Shown here: positions 1 through 7,958 of the stretch, in pieces
Position numbering within the stretch: position 1 is the stretch's first letter
Layout of the letters: each line of letters begins with the position of its first letter
DNA from: a bacterium
GTDB taxonomy: Bacteria; Patescibacteriota; Microgenomatia; JAADGY01
Length of the DNA stretch: 15,984 nt
Assembly (NCBI GenBank): GCA_013152165.1
Contig: JAADGY010000059.1
Coordinates: forward strand, 1-15,984
Direction: 5' to 3'
The notes under the pieces: generated by a model
The model's database searches: none
What the model was told of the DNA's origin: nothing
Seen by the model: the letters and a program-made list of their open reading frames with translations, nothing else
Position numbers and translations under genes: made by a program

Positions 1-405
1 CACACCGGCCTAAAGCTTTACTACCCCCCAAACATAATCATCGGTGAAGACTCTCTCATCGGTGAAGACTGCGTCCTTGACGGCCGGGATAAATTAACCA
101 TCGGCAGCCACGTCGACATCGCCAGCCAAGTCATGATTTATAACGCTGAACATGACATTCACGACCCTCTTTTCTCCCCCACCTTTGCCCCGGTTGTTAT
201 CCATGACTACGTCTTCATCGGCCCCCGGGCCATCATCTTGCCCGGCGTCACCATCGGCCATGGCGCCGTCGTCGCCGCCGGCGCCGTCGTCACTAAAGAC
301 ATCCCCCCCCTAACCATCGTCGGCGGAGTCCCAGCTAAACCCATCGGCCAAAGAAAAATTAAAAAGTTAAACTACCGACTCGGCCGAGCCGCTTGGTTTC
401 GATAA
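1..405 (+). CDS. Hexapeptide-repeat acyltransferase, 3' part (5' end outside window)
   Basis: The reading frame is open from the first base of the window to a TAA at 403-405, so only the last 134 residues are present. They show left-handed beta-helix hexapeptide repeats (for example IIGEDS, LIGEDC, FIGPRA, ILPGVTIGHGAVVAAGAVVTKDI) and end with the VGGVPAKPIG signature typical of the maltose O-acetyltransferase/WcaF/CysE-type family. The NAEHDIHDP segment carries the histidine-containing loop found at the active site of such trimeric enzymes. By family knowledge it would transfer an acetyl or other acyl group from CoA to a sugar. Its position at the head of a glycosyltransferase operon suggests it decorates the surface polysaccharide or a sugar precursor. 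The exact acceptor cannot be told from the sequence. Confidence 0.88.
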   Translation, partial: HTGLKLYYPPNIIIGEDSLIGEDCVLDGRDKLTIGSHVDIASQVMIYNAEHDIHDPLFSPTFAPVVIHDYVFIGPRAIILPGVTIGHGAVVAAGAVVTKDIPPLTIVGGVPAKPIGQRKIKKLNYRLGRAAWFR

Positions 406-428
406 GCTCCGTAAAACGCCGCCATCTT

Positions 429-1025
429 ATGTTTAAAAAAACAATAATCATCATCTACCTTCTTGGTTTTTTCTACCTGCTTCTGCCCCCGCCTAAAATA
501 AATATTAACGTCAAAGGCTTTAAATCCCAAGAGTCCGGCGACACCGGCCAAATAAAAAACATCATCGCCGCCTACTACACCAACCAGCCTCGCCAGAAAA
601 TACTTGACCAGGCTTATCAATCTTTCAACCACACCTACCTTTTCGGCCAAATTAAAATTCCACTGCTAACATACGTCCTTGAGCACCCGCCTGAGTACGC
701 TAGACAAGTCATCATCGACACCCACCGGTCCTGGCACTTCAAAGAGTTTGTCCACTGGCAGCGGGAATCGCTCTTTGTTTCCTTTTGGGAACCGGCCAAA
801 AGAAACCAAAGCCTCAATCTATCAGGCTTTGATTACATCCTGGTTAACCAGCAAAAATGGAAATCAAAAGTCACTTTTTACTACATCCGCTCCAACCCCC
901 TAATCCTCCAAGTTATCTGGCTTCTAGAGGTCGCCGGCTTGTACTTAGTTATCATTCTTTTCAAACAAACCATCATCCAGCTCCGATCTCTTTTAAATAA
1001 ACCTTTTAAATACATCGTCAAATGA
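429..1025 (+). CDS. Small membrane protein of unknown function in polysaccharide operon
   Basis: A 198-aa protein that I do not recognise. It has a hydrophobic N-terminal segment at about residues 4-19, followed by three prolines, and a second hydrophobic segment at about 157-178, with a soluble stretch rich in aromatic and basic residues between them (tryptophans near HRSWHF, VHWQRE, SFWEP). It contains no cysteine. The topology suggests two membrane helices with an extracytoplasmic domain of about 135 residues. I chose the ATG at 429, where a Lys-Lys-hydrophobic start appears; an in-frame TTG at 393 would add 12 residues and overlap the acyltransferase. The end overlaps the next gene by 4 nt (ATGA), so it is very likely translated as part of the operon. 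The segment around LLTYVLEHPPEYARQ loosely recalls the region before the last helix of GT39-like membrane glycosyltransferases, but that is a weak impression. Confidence 0.75.
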   Translation: MFKKTIIIIYLLGFFYLLLPPPKININVKGFKSQESGDTGQIKNIIAAYYTNQPRQKILDQAYQSFNHTYLFGQIKIPLLTYVLEHPPEYARQVIIDTHRSWHFKEFVHWQRESLFVSFWEPAKRNQSLNLSGFDYILVNQQKWKSKVTFYYIRSNPLILQVIWLLEVAGLYLVIILFKQTIIQLRSLLNKPFKYIVK

Positions 1026-2560
1026 AACTCTATCAAAACTTTCTTTATTTCTGGGGATTGCTGATTTTGGTTTTCATCCCCCTTTATCCTAAGTTTCCTC
1101 TTTTCAGCCTGCCCGGTACTTATGTTGCTGTCCGCCTAGAAGACTTTGTCATCTTGGCCGCCGCCATCCTTATCATCCCCCGCCTTTTCCGCCTGCTTTC
1201 ATCTCAAACACACCGAAATCACGTCATCGCCCCTGTCTGCCTTTTTCTTTTCATCGGCTTGATCGCCGCCCTTAAGTCAATCTTTGTCTACCAAATCACG
1301 CCCGCCCACCTAACCCTGCTTCATTACTTCAGAAGGGTCGAGTACTTTATCCCCCTTTTCTTCTTTCTAATCATCCCTTTAAATCGCTCCGGCTTTAAAA
1401 AATACCTGCTGGCTATCTTCACCACTACCTTCCTGGTCGATGTCTATGCCTTCGGTCAAAAAGTCTGGCAGTGGCCGGTCATCTCGACTATGAACGAAGA
1501 GTTCTCCAAAGGCATCCTTCTAAAACTCACTTGGCTTGCCAGGGTCAGCTCGACCTTCGCCGGCCATTATGATCTTGCCATCTTCTTGGTTGTCATCCTT
1601 AACCTAGCCTTGGGATTCTATCTAACCTTCATCCGCGCCTCTAAAGCCAAAGCCGTCTTTTGGCTGTGGTGGTTTTTCACCTTCTATATCCTGGTTTTAA
1701 CCGCTTCCCGCGTCTCGATCGCCACTTTTTTTATCACCATACCCCTCTTCCTTTTATTCAACCGCAAAATTAAACTTGCCGTTGTTGTTTTAAGCTTAGC
1801 TTTGCTTATCTCGCTTCAATCAAACAACCTAAACCAGCGCTTCTACAGCCTCCTGCCTGCTCCGGTTCAAATCAAACTAGCCCAACTAAAAACCACCGTC
1901 AAAACCAACAAACAGCAAATCATCAGCTTCAGCTTTTCCCTAACCCAAAAACCCTCTTTCCAAACCATATCGCCAACTCCAACCCCCACCCCGGCTCCCC
2001 GGCCGCCCCTGGCTTTAAACAATCGCCGATTAACCCATCAACTCCCCAAACCTAAAACCTTCCAGCCAGCCGCTAACCAAAACCAATCCCCAGCCAGCCC
2101 CTCCTCCCAGCCAATCGCCTCGCCAAGCGGCCAAACCGCCACCGCCGCCGCCCATTTTGCCTTCCCCACTCCTGAACCAATCGCCGCCGCCGCCGCCCGA
2201 TCATCACAGATCAGATTTAAAGTCGAATGGCCCCGGGCCATCCGCGCCTTCGCCAAAAACCCCCTTATCGGCACCGGTTACGCTTCCCTAGGCTTAGCTA
2301 CCGACAATGATTATCTCAGGCTTCTGGGCGAAACCGGCATGCTTGGCTTTGTAGCCTTCTTCCTAATAATCATCAACCTCACTTACTTAATCATCAAAAA
2401 AAACCGCCTCACACCCTTAACCTTAGCCTTCTTCACCGGCTTGGCAAGCTTTCTTTTAGCCGCTTTCTTTATTGATGCCTTCGAGTCATCCAAAATCGCC
2501 TACTACTTCTGGGCTCTCTTTGGCCTCTTTATCAACCAGACCAGCTCTCGCCAATCATGA
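1022..2560 (+). CDS. O-antigen ligase/polymerase-like membrane protein with low-complexity insert
   Basis: A 512-aa polytopic membrane protein with many hydrophobic helices across residues 1-285 and again from about 440 to 505. The hallmark of the Wzy/WaaL (O-antigen ligase) family is near the C terminus: a W-P-R-A-I segment, then NPLIGTGYASLGLATDNDYLRLLGETGMLGF at about residues 410-445 (given as the family's G-x-G...N-x-Y-L-x-L-L-x-E-x-G-x-x-G pattern). Between the helices, about residues 315-395, sits a long Pro/Thr/Ser/Ala/Gln-rich insert including a PTPTPTP run and an AAAAA run; this occupies the large periplasmic/extracellular loop where the catalytic region lies in relatives. The family joins or polymerises undecaprenyl-linked glycans outside the membrane. 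Start and end both overlap neighbours by ATGA. Whether it acts as polymerase or ligase cannot be decided here. Confidence 0.85.
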   Translation: MKLYQNFLYFWGLLILVFIPLYPKFPLFSLPGTYVAVRLEDFVILAAAILIIPRLFRLLSSQTHRNHVIAPVCLFLFIGLIAALKSIFVYQITPAHLTLLHYFRRVEYFIPLFFFLIIPLNRSGFKKYLLAIFTTTFLVDVYAFGQKVWQWPVISTMNEEFSKGILLKLTWLARVSSTFAGHYDLAIFLVVILNLALGFYLTFIRASKAKAVFWLWWFFTFYILVLTASRVSIATFFITIPLFLLFNRKIKLAVVVLSLALLISLQSNNLNQRFYSLLPAPVQIKLAQLKTTVKTNKQQIISFSFSLTQKPSFQTISPTPTPTPAPRPPLALNNRRLTHQLPKPKTFQPAANQNQSPASPSSQPIASPSGQTATAAAHFAFPTPEPIAAAAARSSQIRFKVEWPRAIRAFAKNPLIGTGYASLGLATDNDYLRLLGETGMLGFVAFFLIIINLTYLIIKKNRLTPLTLAFFTGLASFLLAAFFIDAFESSKIAYYFWALFGLFINQTSSRQS

Positions 2561-3762
2561 AAATTTTAATGATTACACCATACTTGCCTTATCCGTTGTA
2601 CTCCGGCGGTCAAATAAGAACCTTTAATCTGCTCAAAAAACTTTCCCAAAAGCACCAAATCACCCTTATCTCCTTCATCCGCCACCATCATGAAAATCAA
2701 TATATCCCCCAACTAGCTCCCTATACTTACCAAGTCCACACCATCAAGCGCCGGCCGGCTTGGGATATAAAAAACATTTTGCTATCCGGTTTCACTCCCT
2801 ACCCATTCCTTGTCAGCATTTACTTTTCACCCCATCTTAAAAAATTAATCTCCAAACTGCTTAAAACTCATCAATACGATCTTATCCACGCTGAAACTTT
2901 CTACGTCCTGCCAAACATCCCCAAAACCTCGACACCTGTCCTTTTGGTCGAGCAAACCATTGAATACCTGGTCTACCAGCGCTTCGTTCAACAGCTTCGC
3001 CTGCCTATTTTAAAGCCTCTTTTGTACTTAGACGTAGCCAAAATCGCCTACTGGGAAAAACGCTACTGGAAAAACATTGATAAATTAGTCACCGTTTCCC
3101 AGGAAGACCAAACCTTCATAAAAAAAACCACCGGCCGCCCCGGCATAGACATCGTCCCCAACGGGGTTGATTTTGATCAATTCAAACAAGTCTTTACCCA
3201 CAACATCACCCGCAAAAAAACCAAAAATGTCATCTTCCTCGGCAACTTTAAATGGCTGCCCAACAAAGAAGCTGTCCACTTTTTGACTACCTCCGTCTGG
3301 CCTTTAATCGTTAAAAAACTGCCTTCCGCCAACCTTTTTATCATCGGCCGCAACCCAACCCAACAGGTTCTTTCCTACAACAACCCAGCCTTAAACATAA
3401 AAGTCATCGGCGAGGTTGACGATATCAAACCCATCTTTCAGCAAACCGATCTTTTACTCGTCCCCATCCTAAACGGCCGCGGCACTAAATACAAAGTCCT
3501 TGAATCAGTCGCCGCCGGCATCCCGGTTATCGGCACACCCTTGGCGGTCGAAGGTTTGCCCCTTCAACACCAAACCGACGTCCTCATCTCCCGCCAGGCT
3601 AACAAACTAGCCGACTACGCCCATCAACTGCTCACCAATCCAACCAAGGCCAACCTGCTGGCCCAACACGCCCTTAAAAGGCTTAAAAATCACCTTTCAT
3701 GGAACAAAGTCGCCCGCAAACTTGATAAAATTTACCTGCAGATGCAGAAAAAAACATCATGA
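2557..3762 (+). CDS. Glycosyltransferase family 4 (GT-B fold)
   Basis: A 401-aa protein with the two-domain GT4 layout. The N-terminal domain opens MKILMITPYLPYPLYSGGQIR, with the glycine-rich loop typical of the acceptor side and TFNLLKKLS after it. The C-terminal nucleotide-sugar domain begins near VIFLGNFKWLPNKEAVHFL (about residues 225-245) and has the late signature GTKYKVLESVAAGIPVIGT, with Glu316 as the second acid of the usual E-x7-E pair; the first position is Arg308 (R-G-T-K-Y-K-V-L-E), as in the subfamily related to PEP-CTERM/exosortase-associated transferases. It would act in the cytoplasm or at the inner membrane face, adding a sugar to the lipid-linked oligosaccharide. Donor and acceptor are unknown; GDP-mannose is possible because a guanylyltransferase gene lies downstream. 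ATGA overlaps exist on both sides. Confidence 0.9.
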   Translation: MKILMITPYLPYPLYSGGQIRTFNLLKKLSQKHQITLISFIRHHHENQYIPQLAPYTYQVHTIKRRPAWDIKNILLSGFTPYPFLVSIYFSPHLKKLISKLLKTHQYDLIHAETFYVLPNIPKTSTPVLLVEQTIEYLVYQRFVQQLRLPILKPLLYLDVAKIAYWEKRYWKNIDKLVTVSQEDQTFIKKTTGRPGIDIVPNGVDFDQFKQVFTHNITRKKTKNVIFLGNFKWLPNKEAVHFLTTSVWPLIVKKLPSANLFIIGRNPTQQVLSYNNPALNIKVIGEVDDIKPIFQQTDLLLVPILNGRGTKYKVLESVAAGIPVIGTPLAVEGLPLQHQTDVLISRQANKLADYAHQLLTNPTKANLLAQHALKRLKNHLSWNKVARKLDKIYLQMQKKTS

Positions 3763-4652
3763 CCAACCGCCCAAACACGCCACCAGAGCTTGAAATCATC
3801 ATCCTTAACTACAACACCGCTGATCTGACCGGCCAGCTTATAAACAAACTTAAAAACCACCCGCCTAACTGGCGAATAACCATCATCGACAACAACTCAT
3901 CAGCTTCCCAACAGCTGAAACTCAAACGCCTGAAGCAAACCCACCCCCAACTAAACCTTATCTTTAACTCAAGCAATCTCGGCTTTGCCGCCGGCAACAA
4001 CGTTGCCCTGCGCCAAACCGCCGCCCCCTACATCCTCCTTCTAAACAGCGATGTTTTAGTCACTCCCTCAGCTATTAAAAAAACCCTTGACTTTATCAAA
4101 ACCAAACCCAAAGCCGCCGCCGTCACCTTAAAACTTTTTCTTAACTCGGATAAAACCAAGCTCGACTGGGCCTGCCACCGAGGCTTCCCAACTCCTTGGG
4201 CCTCCCTAACTTACTTTCTTGGTTTGGAAAAGCTCTTCCCTTTCATTCCAATCTTCTCCCGCTATCACCAAAAACACCTGAACCTGAACTCTCCCCACCA
4301 AGTCGATGCCATAAGCGGCGCCTTTTTCTTGGGCCACCAACAAAGTCTTAAATCAATCGGCTTTTTTGATGAAGACTACTTTATGTACGGCGAAGACATC
4401 GACCTGTGCTATCGGCTTAAAAAACTTGGGCTTCAAATCTGGTTTTATCCAAGCGCTCAAGCTGTTCACCTTAAGCATCGGGCCGGCCTAAAAAGCCAAA
4501 CCCAAAAAACCACCTCTAAAACCCGAACTCACTTTTTTACCGCTATGAAAACCTTTTATCAAAAACATTATGCCCCATCTTACCCATCCTGGCTTAACCG
4601 GCTTGTTCTTACTTCTATAGATCTTTTAGCCCGCACGCCCTTTAAAAAATGA
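3759..4652 (+). CDS. Glycosyltransferase family 2, rhamnosyltransferase-like
   Basis: A 297-aa GT-A type enzyme. It shows the GT2 signatures in order: EIIILNYNTADLT at the N terminus, IIDNNSS, NLGFAAGNN, LLLNSDV (Asp98, in the DXD-like metal/nucleotide position), AISGAFFLG, then FFDEDYFMYGEDIDLCYRLKKLG near residues 200-228. The combination NLGFAAGNN, LNSDV and MYGEDIDLC is typical of WbbL/RfbF-like rhamnosyltransferases, although the donor in this organism cannot be deduced and no dTDP-rhamnose genes are in the window. It would extend the growing lipid-linked glycan on the cytoplasmic side. There is no clear transmembrane segment. Start and end overlap the neighbouring genes by 4 nt, giving tight translational coupling within the polysaccharide operon. 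Confidence 0.92.
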   Translation: MTNRPNTPPELEIIILNYNTADLTGQLINKLKNHPPNWRITIIDNNSSASQQLKLKRLKQTHPQLNLIFNSSNLGFAAGNNVALRQTAAPYILLLNSDVLVTPSAIKKTLDFIKTKPKAAAVTLKLFLNSDKTKLDWACHRGFPTPWASLTYFLGLEKLFPFIPIFSRYHQKHLNLNSPHQVDAISGAFFLGHQQSLKSIGFFDEDYFMYGEDIDLCYRLKKLGLQIWFYPSAQAVHLKHRAGLKSQTQKTTSKTRTHFFTAMKTFYQKHYAPSYPSWLNRLVLTSIDLLARTPFKK

Positions 4653-5722
4653 CCACAGCTAAAAAAATCCTCATCGATGCCCGCTTTTGGCAGCCTCGCC
4701 ACGGCGGTTTGTCAAAATACACTCAAGGTCTGATCTTACACCTCTCCAAAATCGACCGGCATACCCGCTTTATTATCCTAACCTACAGCCAAAAACCCAA
4801 ACTGCCCAGCAACTTCACCGTTGTTCCGGTTCGCATTCCCCACTACTCGGTTGCCGAACAAACAAGCCTGCCGTTTATCATCCAAAAGCTCAAACCTGAC
4901 CTTATCCACTTTCTCCATTTCAACCACCCTCTTTTTTGCCCCATTCCATTCATCGTCACCATCCATGACCTAATCAAGCACCATTTTCCCACCGCCAAAG
5001 ACACCACCAAAAACCCTTTTATCTTTAAACTCAAAAGGCTGGCCTACCATTTAACTATCCGCCGGGCCCTTTTTTCCTCGCAAAGCATCATCACCCCCTC
5101 TCAATTTGTCAAAAACGATATTCTTAAACTCTTTCCTCAGTTAAGCTCAAACAAAATCACTCCTATCTACGAGGGCGTCTTCTTTAACCAACCTATTATT
5201 CCAATCAAAAAACCTCTTCCCAAAAACTATCTTCTTTACGTCGGCAGTCTTTATCAGCACAAAAACCTCAAGTTCCTCATCGACAACCTAAACATAATCC
5301 TAAACCACGGCCTTAACCTTGTCATCGTTACACCCAAGCCGCCGCCGCCGGCCTGGACCGCTTTAATAAACCGCCATCGCATCACCTATTTTTCCAGCCT
5401 AAGCCAAGGCGCCCTTTTATATCTATATAAAAACTCCTACGCCTTTATCTCCGCCTCCCTCATGGAAGGTTTCGGCCTGCCGGCGGTCGAGGCCATGTCT
5501 TTTGACAAGCCCCTTATTTTATCCAGCATCCCCGCCTTTAAAGAAATCACCCACAACCAACAAGTTTACTTCGACCTCTCCCCCAACAGCCTCGATCAGG
5601 CCCTTGCCAAACTTAAACGCGGTTACAAACACTACCAAAAAACAAGCCAAAACCTCAAAAATTATTACTCCTTCCGCTCTACCGCTGTCAAAACCCTCAA
5701 GCTTTACCAAAAATTCCTATGA
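4649..5722 (+). CDS. Glycosyltransferase family 4, mannosyltransferase-like
   Basis: A 357-aa GT-B enzyme. The N terminus reads ILIDARFWQPRHGGLSKYTQ, the pattern of GT4 mannosyltransferases with the glycine-containing loop near residues 19-22; next comes DLIHFLHFNHP and IVTIHDLI. The C-terminal domain starts around YLLYVGSLYQHKNLKFLI (about residues 195-212) and contains the clear E-x7-E motif: Glu273 and Glu281 in EGFGLPAVEAMSFDKP, which in the family contact the donor sugar. A ManC-type gene two genes downstream makes GDP-mannose a reasonable donor (inference). Joined by ATGA overlaps to the GT2 gene before and the GT4 gene after. Length is normal for the family and no damage is visible. 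Confidence 0.92.
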   Translation: MTTAKKILIDARFWQPRHGGLSKYTQGLILHLSKIDRHTRFIILTYSQKPKLPSNFTVVPVRIPHYSVAEQTSLPFIIQKLKPDLIHFLHFNHPLFCPIPFIVTIHDLIKHHFPTAKDTTKNPFIFKLKRLAYHLTIRRALFSSQSIITPSQFVKNDILKLFPQLSSNKITPIYEGVFFNQPIIPIKKPLPKNYLLYVGSLYQHKNLKFLIDNLNIILNHGLNLVIVTPKPPPPAWTALINRHRITYFSSLSQGALLYLYKNSYAFISASLMEGFGLPAVEAMSFDKPLILSSIPAFKEITHNQQVYFDLSPNSLDQALAKLKRGYKHYQKTSQNLKNYYSFRSTAVKTLKLYQKFL

Positions 5723-6870
5723 AAATAGAAGATCTTAAAATCGCCATCGTTTATGACCGGCTAGTTAAATGGGGCGGAGCCGAAAGGCTTCTAAAAACCA
5801 TCAGTCATCTTTTGCCTCAAGCTGTCTTTTTCAGCCTGAAATACAAACCCCAACCGGCTTTATCTTTTTTAAAACAGCACAAAGTAATCACTTCTTTCTT
5901 GGACAAAGGCATCTTCAAACCCTTTAGCCATGAAATCTTATTCCCCCTGGCAAATCTGGCTTTTGAACAATTTGACTTCCAGGAATTTGATGTGGTCTTT
6001 TCCATCGGCAGTGCCGAAAGCAAAAGCATTATCACCAACACCAAGACCAAACACCTCCACTATGCCCTGGCTCCAACCCGCTACCTCTGGCAGGACTATC
6101 ATCTATTCAAAGCCTCGCTTCCACCAGCACTCCGGCCCTTTTTCTCCTATCTTGCCTACAAACAGCGGCCGGCTGATTTTATCACCGCCTATCGGCCGGA
6201 TAAAATCATCACCATCTCGCACTTTATTAACACTCAGATCCAAAAATACTACCGTCGCCCATCCCAAGTCATTTATCCCCCGTTTGACCTAGACTACTGG
6301 CAAAACCTTAAACCCGAACCCGTTAAACTGCCTTGCCGGCAGCCTTTCTGGCTGGCGGTGGCCCGCCTTGCCCCCCAAAAAAGGCTTGATCTCGTTATCA
6401 AAGCCGCCGCCTTAAAAAAAGAAAAAGTCGTCATCATCGGCAAGGGCTGGTTAAAAAACAACCTCCTGCGCCTATCCCGCCGGCTTCAATCGCCGGTCTA
6501 CTTCCTAGACAGCCTAACCGATTCTCAACTTAAATATCTATACCTTAACTCCTTAGGCCTTATCATTCCCCAAGTGGAAGACTTTGGCTACACCGCCCTT
6601 GAAGCAGCCGCCCTCGGCAAGCCAATTGTTTACTTTGACCAAGGCGGCAGCGCTGAAATCCTGTCCCAATACCCCCTGGCTTACCCGTATCAGCCGCAAA
6701 ATCAACAGGCTTTAACCAGCAAGCTCACAGCCGTTAAATCAGCCGCCGCCGCCAAAAACTGGTCTAAATCAAGTACAATAAAACAGTACTTTAAACCCTT
6801 TTTAGCAACTAGGTTTAAGGATGAAATAAAAAACATTATTATCAATTTGATTAAGGAGAACCCATCATGA
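5719..6870 (+). CDS. Glycosyltransferase family 4
   Basis: A 383-aa GT-B enzyme. The N terminus IAIVYDRLVKWGGAERLLKTI has the GGAER loop common in GT4 proteins of capsule and lipopolysaccharide clusters. The middle HYALAPTRYLWQDY, followed by DKIITISHFI and VIYPPFDLDYW, is characteristic of a GT4 subgroup often found in polysaccharide operons. The C-terminal donor domain starts around FWLAVARLAPQKRLDLVI and has the E-x7-E pair Glu287/Glu295 in VEDFGYTALEAAALGKP. It would add a further sugar residue on the cytoplasmic side. A Shine-Dalgarno-like AAGGAG at 6853-6858 inside its 3' end serves the next gene. ATGA overlap on both sides. Sugar specificity is not readable. Confidence 0.92.
   Translation: MKIEDLKIAIVYDRLVKWGGAERLLKTISHLLPQAVFFSLKYKPQPALSFLKQHKVITSFLDKGIFKPFSHEILFPLANLAFEQFDFQEFDVVFSIGSAESKSIITNTKTKHLHYALAPTRYLWQDYHLFKASLPPALRPFFSYLAYKQRPADFITAYRPDKIITISHFINTQIQKYYRRPSQVIYPPFDLDYWQNLKPEPVKLPCRQPFWLAVARLAPQKRLDLVIKAAALKKEKVVIIGKGWLKNNLLRLSRRLQSPVYFLDSLTDSQLKYLYLNSLGLIIPQVEDFGYTALEAAALGKPIVYFDQGGSAEILSQYPLAYPYQPQNQQALTSKLTAVKSAAAAKNWSKSSTIKQYFKPFLATRFKDEIKNIIINLIKENPS
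6853..6858 (+). promoter_or_regulatory. Shine-Dalgarno site for the manC-like gene
   Basis: AAGGAG lies 8 nt before the ATG at 6867, inside the 3' end of the upstream glycosyltransferase gene. It is the only strong, well-spaced Shine-Dalgarno sequence I see before a gene start in this window; other starts rely on overlap or have none. It supports the ATG at 6867 and may raise translation of this gene above that of its coupled neighbours. Confidence 0.7.
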
Positions 6871-7958
6871 AAGCTATCATCTTTGCCGGCGGAATAGGCA
6901 CCCGCCTATGGCCTTTATCAAGACAAGACACCCCCAAACAATTCGAAGACATCATCGGCAGCCACTCCACCCTTCAGCTGGGCATCAAACGGCTTAAGCC
7001 CGACTTTGATGAAGCAGATATTTTCATCTCTACCGGCCAGCGCTACCTTGACACCCTCAAACAGCAAGCGCCCAACATCCCTTCTGAAAACTTTATCACC
7101 GAGCCGGAAATGCGGGATGTGGCCGCCGCTATCGGTTTAGCCATGGTCCATATGGAAAAGCTTGGCCACGCTGATGAACCGGTCGCTATCTTATGGAGCG
7201 ATCACGTCATGTCTAAACCGGATAACTTTAGAGCTGTCTTAAAATTCGCTGATCAATACATCAGAAAAAACCCGGACAAATTCCTTTTCATCGGCCACGT
7301 GCCCCGCTTTGCTTCCGACAACCTTGGCTGGATAGAAATCGGCAAACAGCTTGACCAGCAACAAAACTTCAGCCTGCACACCTTCAAATCATTCCGCTAC
7401 CGGCCGCCAAAAGAAATCGCCGAAAGCTACTTTAAAGACGGCCAGCATGTTTGGAATGTTGGCTACTTCATCGTCACTCCCAGGCTGGTCCTTAACTACT
7501 ACAAAAAACTGGCCCCGGATTTTTACCGCCGCCTAACCTTAATCCAGCAGGCCATCGGCACTCCGAATTATGATAAAGTTTTATCTCAACAATACTCCCA
7601 GCTGGAAAAAACCTCATTTGACAACCTAGTCCTGGAAAAAATCGACCCCAAAAAAGCCGTGGTCATCAAAGTCGAACTCGGCTGGGCCGACATCGGCACC
7701 TGGGAAGCCCTCTGGGATATTATTGACAAAGACAAAGACAACAACTTAACCAAAGGCCAAACTATCACTTCAAACGCTAAAAACTGCTTAATCTACAACT
7801 ATGACTCTGACAAGCTGATCGTTGGCGTTAATCTGGATAACCTGGTCATAGTCAATACCAAAGACGTCATCCTTATCTGCCCCAAAGGCTCAGACGGCCA
7901 GGTTAAGCGGTTGGTCAAAAAATTACAAAAAGACAAACGATATGCCAAACACACTTAA
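6867..7958 (+). CDS. manC: Mannose-1-phosphate guanylyltransferase (GDP-mannose synthesis)
   Basis: A 363-aa nucleotidyltransferase. Residues 8-26 hold the signature GGIGTRLWPLSRQDTPKQF, which binds the nucleotide and is diagnostic of GTP:mannose-1-phosphate guanylyltransferases. Further family features are EPEMRDVAAAIGLA, WSDHVM, FIGHVPRFASDNLGWIEIG, VWNVGYFI and the KVELGWADIGTWEALWDI motif. The reaction is mannose-1-phosphate + GTP to GDP-mannose + PPi, in the cytoplasm, supplying the operon's glycosyltransferases. The protein ends soon after the beta-helix-like tail and has no type II phosphomannose isomerase domain, so it is the short single-function form. Preceded by a good Shine-Dalgarno at 6853-6858 and an ATGA overlap; its 3' end overlaps the next gene by 17 nt. 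No phosphomannomutase is visible in the window. Confidence 0.92.
   Translation: MKAIIFAGGIGTRLWPLSRQDTPKQFEDIIGSHSTLQLGIKRLKPDFDEADIFISTGQRYLDTLKQQAPNIPSENFITEPEMRDVAAAIGLAMVHMEKLGHADEPVAILWSDHVMSKPDNFRAVLKFADQYIRKNPDKFLFIGHVPRFASDNLGWIEIGKQLDQQQNFSLHTFKSFRYRPPKEIAESYFKDGQHVWNVGYFIVTPRLVLNYYKKLAPDFYRRLTLIQQAIGTPNYDKVLSQQYSQLEKTSFDNLVLEKIDPKKAVVIKVELGWADIGTWEALWDIIDKDKDNNLTKGQTITSNAKNCLIYNYDSDKLIVGVNLDNLVIVNTKDVILICPKGSDGQVKRLVKKLQKDKRYAKHT

Noticed and set aside
40..75. Direct repeat ATCGGTGAAGACT near the window start
   Set aside because: It encodes successive hexapeptide repeats of the acyltransferase beta-helix and needs no other explanation.
393..428. TTG start giving a longer version of the small membrane protein
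   Set aside because: The ATG at 429 begins a natural Lys-Lys-hydrophobic N terminus; the extra residues are basic and unlike a membrane protein start. Not fully excluded.
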